A DNA stretch of 64,000 nucleotides, taken from assembly GCA_017462385.1 (NCBI GenBank), contig JAFTRE010000012.1:34019-98018 (forward strand). Reading direction: 5' to 3'. Shown piece after piece: positions 60,278 to 64,000 of the stretch (position 1 is the first letter of the stretch; the number at the start of each line of letters is the position of its first letter). Position numbers and translations under genes: made by a program. Source of the stretch: Clostridia bacterium (GTDB lineage: Bacteria; Bacillota; Clostridia; Oscillospirales; CAG-272). Below the pieces are notes generated by a model, which was given only the letters and a program-made list of their open reading frames with translations, was not told where the DNA came from and ran no database searches.

Positions 60278-61606
60278 ATGAAAGAAAAGCTGACGGTGTG
60301 CGGCGCGGGACTTGCCGGCTGTGAAGCGGCATGGCAAGCGGCAGAGCGGGGAGTACCGGTGCGGCTGATAGAGATGAAGCCAAACAAATATACTCCCGCC
60401 CACCATGTACCCGGTTTTGCCGAGCTGGTCTGCTCAAATTCACTGCGCTCCGACCGCACCACAAACGCGGTCGGATTGCTCAAGGAAGAATTGCATCGCC
60501 TGGGTTCGTTGATAATGCAGGCGGCATATGCCAGCAGAGTTCCCGCAGGATCTGCTTTGGCGGTGGATAGAGTTGAGTTCTCAAATTACATCACGGATCA
60601 TATAAAAAGTCACCCAAATATAGAGGTGATTTCTCAAGAAGTGACATCTGTTGACGATGATGGCATCACCGTTATCGCGACGGGGCCGCTCACATCCGAT
60701 GCCATGGCCGACTACATCCGAGATACTCTGGGATGCGGCGGACTGCACTTTTTTGATGCGGCCGCACCCATCGTGGATGCAGCAAGCATTAATATGGACG
60801 TGGCATATTTCGGTTCGCGATATGATAAAGGGGACGCCGATTATATCAACTGCCCCATGAACCGCGAGCAGTATGACGCTTTTTATAACGCGCTTGTAAC
60901 AGCGAGAGAAGCGGAGCTGAAAGACTTTGATCGCGAGACTCAACGGGAAATTCAGGTGTTTGAGGGGTGCATGCCCGTCGAGATCATGGCGCGCCGCGGG
61001 TATGATACCTTGCGTTACGGCCCGCTCAAGCCTGTCGGGCTTGTCGATAAACGCACAGGCGAGGAGGCATACGCGGTAGTCCAGCTTCGTAAGGAAAATG
61101 TGGCGGGAACCATGTATAACCTTGTCGGATTCCAGACTCATCTGGCTTTTCCCGAGCAAAAGCGTGTGTTCGGCATGATACCGGGCCTTGAAAACGCCGA
61201 GTTCTTGCGTTACGGTATAATGCACCGTAATACTTATTTGAACTCTCCCGGACTTCTCGGCGCGGACTATTCTTTGCTCGCTCGTCCCGAGGTGTACTTT
61301 GCCGGGCAGATGACGGGTGTTGAGGGTTATATAGAGTCTGCGGGAAGTGGATTTGTCGCAGGACTTTCGGCGGCTCGCGCCTTTCTCGGGCAGGAGAAAT
61401 TAATATTCCCCGAGACAACTATGCTTGGCGCTATGGCGGGTTATGTCAGCCGTGGCGGTGTAGGTAAGTTTGTGCCCATGAATGCCAATTTCGGCATTAT
61501 CGAGCCGCTCGGCCGACGTGTAAAAGGCGGCAAGATCGCAAAATATGAGGCGATAGCCGCACGTTCACTGGAGCAGATAGACAGTATCAAAAATATTATT
61601 GTCTGA
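60278..61606 (+). CDS. trmFO: Folate-dependent tRNA (uracil-54-C5) methyltransferase TrmFO
   Basis: Makes m5U54 in tRNA with methylene-THF and FAD. The 442-residue protein has the FAD motif VCGAGLAGCEAAWQAAERG, ELVCSNSLRSD, and the C-terminal YFAGQMTGVEGYIESAGSG. It starts at 60278 with AAAGGAAAAGG upstream. The topA-trmFO order is as in Bacillus. Confidence 0.96.
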   Translation: MKEKLTVCGAGLAGCEAAWQAAERGVPVRLIEMKPNKYTPAHHVPGFAELVCSNSLRSDRTTNAVGLLKEELHRLGSLIMQAAYASRVPAGSALAVDRVEFSNYITDHIKSHPNIEVISQEVTSVDDDGITVIATGPLTSDAMADYIRDTLGCGGLHFFDAAAPIVDAASINMDVAYFGSRYDKGDADYINCPMNREQYDAFYNALVTAREAELKDFDRETQREIQVFEGCMPVEIMARRGYDTLRYGPLKPVGLVDKRTGEEAYAVVQLRKENVAGTMYNLVGFQTHLAFPEQKRVFGMIPGLENAEFLRYGIMHRNTYLNSPGLLGADYSLLARPEVYFAGQMTGVEGYIESAGSGFVAGLSAARAFLGQEKLIFPETTMLGAMAGYVSRGGVGKFVPMNANFGIIEPLGRRVKGGKIAKYEAIAARSLEQIDSIKNIIV

Positions 61607-61635
61607 GGTTTTACTGAAAGGGCTTTACAAAGTCA

Positions 61636-62679
61636 ATGAAGATCATAATAGATGCTATGGGTGGCGATCATGCCCCCGACGAAATATTAAAAGGCGCATT
61701 TGATGCGGTGCGTGAATACGGAGTGGAGTTGATTATCGTCGGCGACGAAAAGCAGATAACGCACCTGTCCAACGTGAATTCGTTTGATCTCACGCAACAC
61801 CGGGTCGTTCATACCGATGTAGTGGTCAATATGGATGACGATCCGATGGTCGTGCTGCATGCAAAAAAGGAATCGTCTCTGTGTACCGGGTTGCGCCTGC
61901 TTGCGGCAGGTGAGGGAGACGCGTTTGTAAGTGCGGCAAATACGGGGGCGCTGTTTACGGCGGCAAGCCTTATTGTGCGTAAGATACCGGGAGTACAGCG
62001 CGCCGCTATCGCAAGCATACTTCCCATGACACCGCCCGTGCTGTTGCTTGATTCGGGCGCTAATGTTACGGTCACGGAGGATTACCTCGAGCAGTTTGCT
62101 GTGATGGGAAATGCATATATGAAAAGCGTTCACGCTATAGAGCGCCCACGTGTCGGACTTCTTAACAACGGCTCCGAGGCTTGCAAGGGAACTCAACTCC
62201 AAATAGACACATATAAACGTCTGGAGAGCAACGGCAAGATCAATTTTGTCGGCAATATCGAAGCCAATAACATACCGTTTGACGCCTGCGATGTTTTGGT
62301 TACAGACGGATTCAGCGGAAATATAACTCTCAAAGCTATTGAGGGTATGGGCAAAATGATGCTCAGCACACTCAAAAATTGCTTTTACACGAACATACGG
62401 ACCAAAACGGCTGCAGTACTTATAAATGAAGAAATACGGCAGATCAAAAGAGATTTTGATCCCTCGGAATACGGAGGAGCGCCCCTACTCGGCTTGCGCA
62501 AACCCGTTATCAAGGCGCACGGATCATCAAAAGCCAAGGCGATAAAGAGCGCGATACGGCAGGCAAAGGATTATGCCGTTACCGGAGTGGCGGATGAGAT
62601 AGCAAATGACATAAAGAAAATGATCGACGCACGTCACGAACAAGTCGACAACGCGGCGGTTATGGAGGAAATAAAATGA
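61636..62679 (+). CDS. plsX: Phosphate acyltransferase PlsX
   Basis: Makes acyl-phosphate from acyl-ACP for phospholipid synthesis. The 347-residue protein has IIIDAMGGDHAPDEILKGA, FVSAANTGALFTAA, GLLNNGSEACKGT, and DGFSGNITLKAIEG. Its TGA stop overlaps the rnc start (ATGA). The acpP gene often found between plsX and rnc is absent here. Confidence 0.96.
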   Translation: MKIIIDAMGGDHAPDEILKGAFDAVREYGVELIIVGDEKQITHLSNVNSFDLTQHRVVHTDVVVNMDDDPMVVLHAKKESSLCTGLRLLAAGEGDAFVSAANTGALFTAASLIVRKIPGVQRAAIASILPMTPPVLLLDSGANVTVTEDYLEQFAVMGNAYMKSVHAIERPRVGLLNNGSEACKGTQLQIDTYKRLESNGKINFVGNIEANNIPFDACDVLVTDGFSGNITLKAIEGMGKMMLSTLKNCFYTNIRTKTAAVLINEEIRQIKRDFDPSEYGGAPLLGLRKPVIKAHGSSKAKAIKSAIRQAKDYAVTGVADEIANDIKKMIDARHEQVDNAAVMEEIK

Positions 62680-63404
62680 ATCTTCCGCTTGATATATCGG
62701 AATTTGAAAGCAGAATAGGTTATACTTTCCGCGATAAGTCTCTGATCGAAACTGCGCTGACGCATTCCTCGTATTCAAATGAGCTGAAAGTGCGCCGTAT
62801 CGAATGCGAGTGCAATGAAAGATTGGAGTTTTTGGGGGATTCGGTGCTTTCGATAATCGTCAGCGAGTATCTTTTTGCCCATTATGCAGACCGTCACGCC
62901 GAGGGAGACCTGACACGTATGCGCGCGGATGTTGTGTGCGAGCGAGCGCTGGCAGGCTATGCCGCCGAGGTCGGGCTTGGTCAATTTTTGAAGCTTGGGC
63001 GCGGCGAGGATAAAAACAACGGCCGCGAGCGCAAGTCCATACTTGCTGATGCCTTTGAGGCAACACTGGCGGCAATGTATCTCGATGCAGGCGAGAACGG
63101 TAAGGCTGTTGTGTCAAAATATCTTATGCCGTTTGTGCTTCGGGAGCTTGATGCTTTTGTTGGCAAGAGCGGTGAGGAGGTTGCGCAGGATTATAAAACG
63201 CATCTTCAGCAGTTCATCCAGCAGTCGGATAACGAACAGCCCGAATACGTAACGGTAGGAGAGAGCGGCCCCGACCATATGAAGATATTTGAAGTAGAGG
63301 TCAGACTCAACTCAAATGTTATCGGAAAGGGAAGCGGTCATTCCAAACGCGAGGCGGAGCAAAGCGCCGCAAAGCAGGCATTGGAGCTGTTTGGGGAAAT
63401 ATAA
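62676..63404 (+). CDS. rnc: Ribonuclease III
   Basis: Cleaves dsRNA, including rRNA precursors. The 242-residue protein has the signature ERLEFLGDSVLSIIVSEYL, a second acidic block (SILADAFEATLAAMYLD), and the C-terminal dsRNA-binding domain (GKGSGHSKREAEQSAAKQAL). It is coupled to plsX by ATGA overlap. A strong terminator follows. Confidence 0.96.
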   Translation: MNLPLDISEFESRIGYTFRDKSLIETALTHSSYSNELKVRRIECECNERLEFLGDSVLSIIVSEYLFAHYADRHAEGDLTRMRADVVCERALAGYAAEVGLGQFLKLGRGEDKNNGRERKSILADAFEATLAAMYLDAGENGKAVVSKYLMPFVLRELDAFVGKSGEEVAQDYKTHLQQFIQQSDNEQPEYVTVGESGPDHMKIFEVEVRLNSNVIGKGSGHSKREAEQSAAKQALELFGEI

Positions 63405-63409
63405 AGCGA

Positions 63410-63436
63410 AGCCGCCCCTCGGGGCGGCTGTTTTTG
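63410..63436 (+). terminator. Terminator after rnc
   Basis: 9-bp GC-rich stem AGCCGCCCC / GGGGCGGCT (63410-63418, 63421-63429) and T-run 63431-63435. Confidence 0.9.
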
Positions 63437-63442
63437 TCGTAA

Positions 63443-64000
63443 GACCTTGCAAATAATACGAAGATATGTTATACTTATGATGAACTCTCAAGAGTTACCA
63501 AGAGGACGGTAATAAACCTCGCGGATAACTCTCAGACAGAAGAGACATACTCGTATGACGCAGCAGGTAATATTACTTCGGATTCGACAGATACTGCATT
63601 CGTTTACGATACCAATAACAGACTGACATCGTTTAACGGTAAGGCGGTCACATATGACCTTGACGGAAATATGCTGTCCAATGGCGAAGACTCATTCACA
63701 TATGACTCCGCAAACCGACTCATCACCGCAGACGGTCATACATATACCTATAGCGCAGAGAATGTTAGAATACGCAACCTCTGTACCGAAAGCGATACTA
63801 CATATGTATACGACACCAACGCAAGACTCAGCCGACTGCTCACAAAGACCACAAACGGCACTGTCACAAAATATGTATACGGCAGAGGACTCATAGGCGA
63901 GCAGGAGGAATGCGATTGCGACGGCCTCAAGATCTACCACTTCGACTATCGCGGCAGTACGGTTGCCATAACCGATATTGATGGCAGCATAACCGATACT
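63443..64000 (+). pseudogene. RHS/YD-repeat protein, 5'-truncated and cut by the window end
   Basis: In the frame of base 63443 the sequence reads continuously to the window end with YD repeats: TYDELSRVTKRTV, TYSYDAAGNITSDS, FVYDTNNRLTSFNG, VTYDLDGNMLSNG, FTYDSANRLI, and near the end YHFDYRGSTVAITDIDG, the conserved RHS core end. A stop precedes the frame at 63440-63442, and no start codon or ribosome site occurs before the repeats, so the 5' part is missing. The first in-frame ATG is at 63672. It is best explained as a relocated 3' piece of an RHS gene, or an orphan tip; the continuation lies outside. Confidence 0.7.

Noticed and set aside
58483-60483. Long open frame of 666 codons opposite topA
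   Set aside because: It lies antisense to topA, whose motifs are unmistakable, has no ribosome site and no recognisable domain. It arises from codon bias in the sense strand.
61636-62680. Missing acpP between plsX and rnc as a deletion
   Set aside because: plsX and rnc are joined by a clean ATGA overlap, so the order looks native; acpP can be encoded elsewhere.
63654-63896. 80-codon frame starting with MTLTEICC
   Set aside because: It is a different frame from the clear YD-repeat reading and is a shadow of it.

Overview
The window looks like chromosomal DNA of an anaerobic, endospore-forming Firmicute of the class Clostridia, probably a gut lineage of the Oscillospirales or a relative. The evidence is the gene content: Spo0A, a YtfJ/GerW-type sporulation protein, a DacF-type carboxypeptidase, a Coat_F-like protein with a sigma-G-like promoter, formate-tetrahydrofolate ligase, a single-chain PurL/PurQ, and an IMP cyclohydrolase separate from AICAR formyltransferase. 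Shine-Dalgarno sites are strong, and many promoters have near-consensus sigma-A boxes with 17-nt spacing. Lineage is inferred from gene content only, because no 16S rRNA gene lies in the window.

Layout. 1-9.3 kb: end of a purine operon (purN, purO-type IMP cyclohydrolase, stand-alone AICAR formyltransferase, purD, purL) followed by fhs, which supplies one-carbon units. 9.3-12.2 kb: four reverse-strand genes (small membrane protein, TauE/SafE exporter, Coat_F-like protein, unknown membrane-anchored protein). 12.2-24.8 kb: accessory region with two paralogous FAD oxidoreductases, an AraC regulator whose promoter interlocks with that of the first oxidoreductase, clpB under a perfect CIRCE operator, an orphan solute-binding lipoprotein, a multidomain membrane protein ending in a ribosomal-L15-like domain, and a GHL10-type lipoprotein. 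24.8-29 kb: a conserved unknown, rpmB, a degenerate PurL paralogue and mtaB. 29.2-35.5 kb: Gfo/Idh oxidoreductase, upp, an RluA-type synthase, lnt, two small lipoproteins and azlCD. 35.5-36.9 kb: rpsF-ssb-rpsR. 37-40.2 kb: secreted-type metallo-beta-lactamase, SDR, P-loop kinase and rsmA.

40.2-41.1 kb is a small scar region: a Nudix hydrolase remnant, a four-helix-bundle (S23-type) gene, a chain of seven small hairpins and tRNA-Thr(CGT). Next come a DUF362 ferredoxin protein, a sigma factor with a large unknown C-terminal part, and spo0A. From 53.8 down to 45 kb a long reverse cluster carries lon, ysxC, an M50 protease, scpA, scpB, a DUF2953 gene, ytfJ, dacF, a pseudouridine synthase and a small unknown. 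Between lon and infC is a candidate structured small RNA with its own promoter and T-tract. 54.4-63.4 kb holds infC (AUC start, L20-type leader), rpmI, rplT, a TrmH-type methyltransferase, dprA, topA, trmFO, plsX and rnc. The window ends in a 5'-truncated RHS/YD-repeat coding fragment.

The observations most worth a second look are the PurL-like pseudoenzyme next to mtaB, the membrane protein with YegP and L15-like domains, the candidate RNA between lon and infC, the hairpin array with its four-helix-bundle gene and Nudix remnant, and the fused sigma factor. All identifications come from reading motifs by eye; no database search was run.
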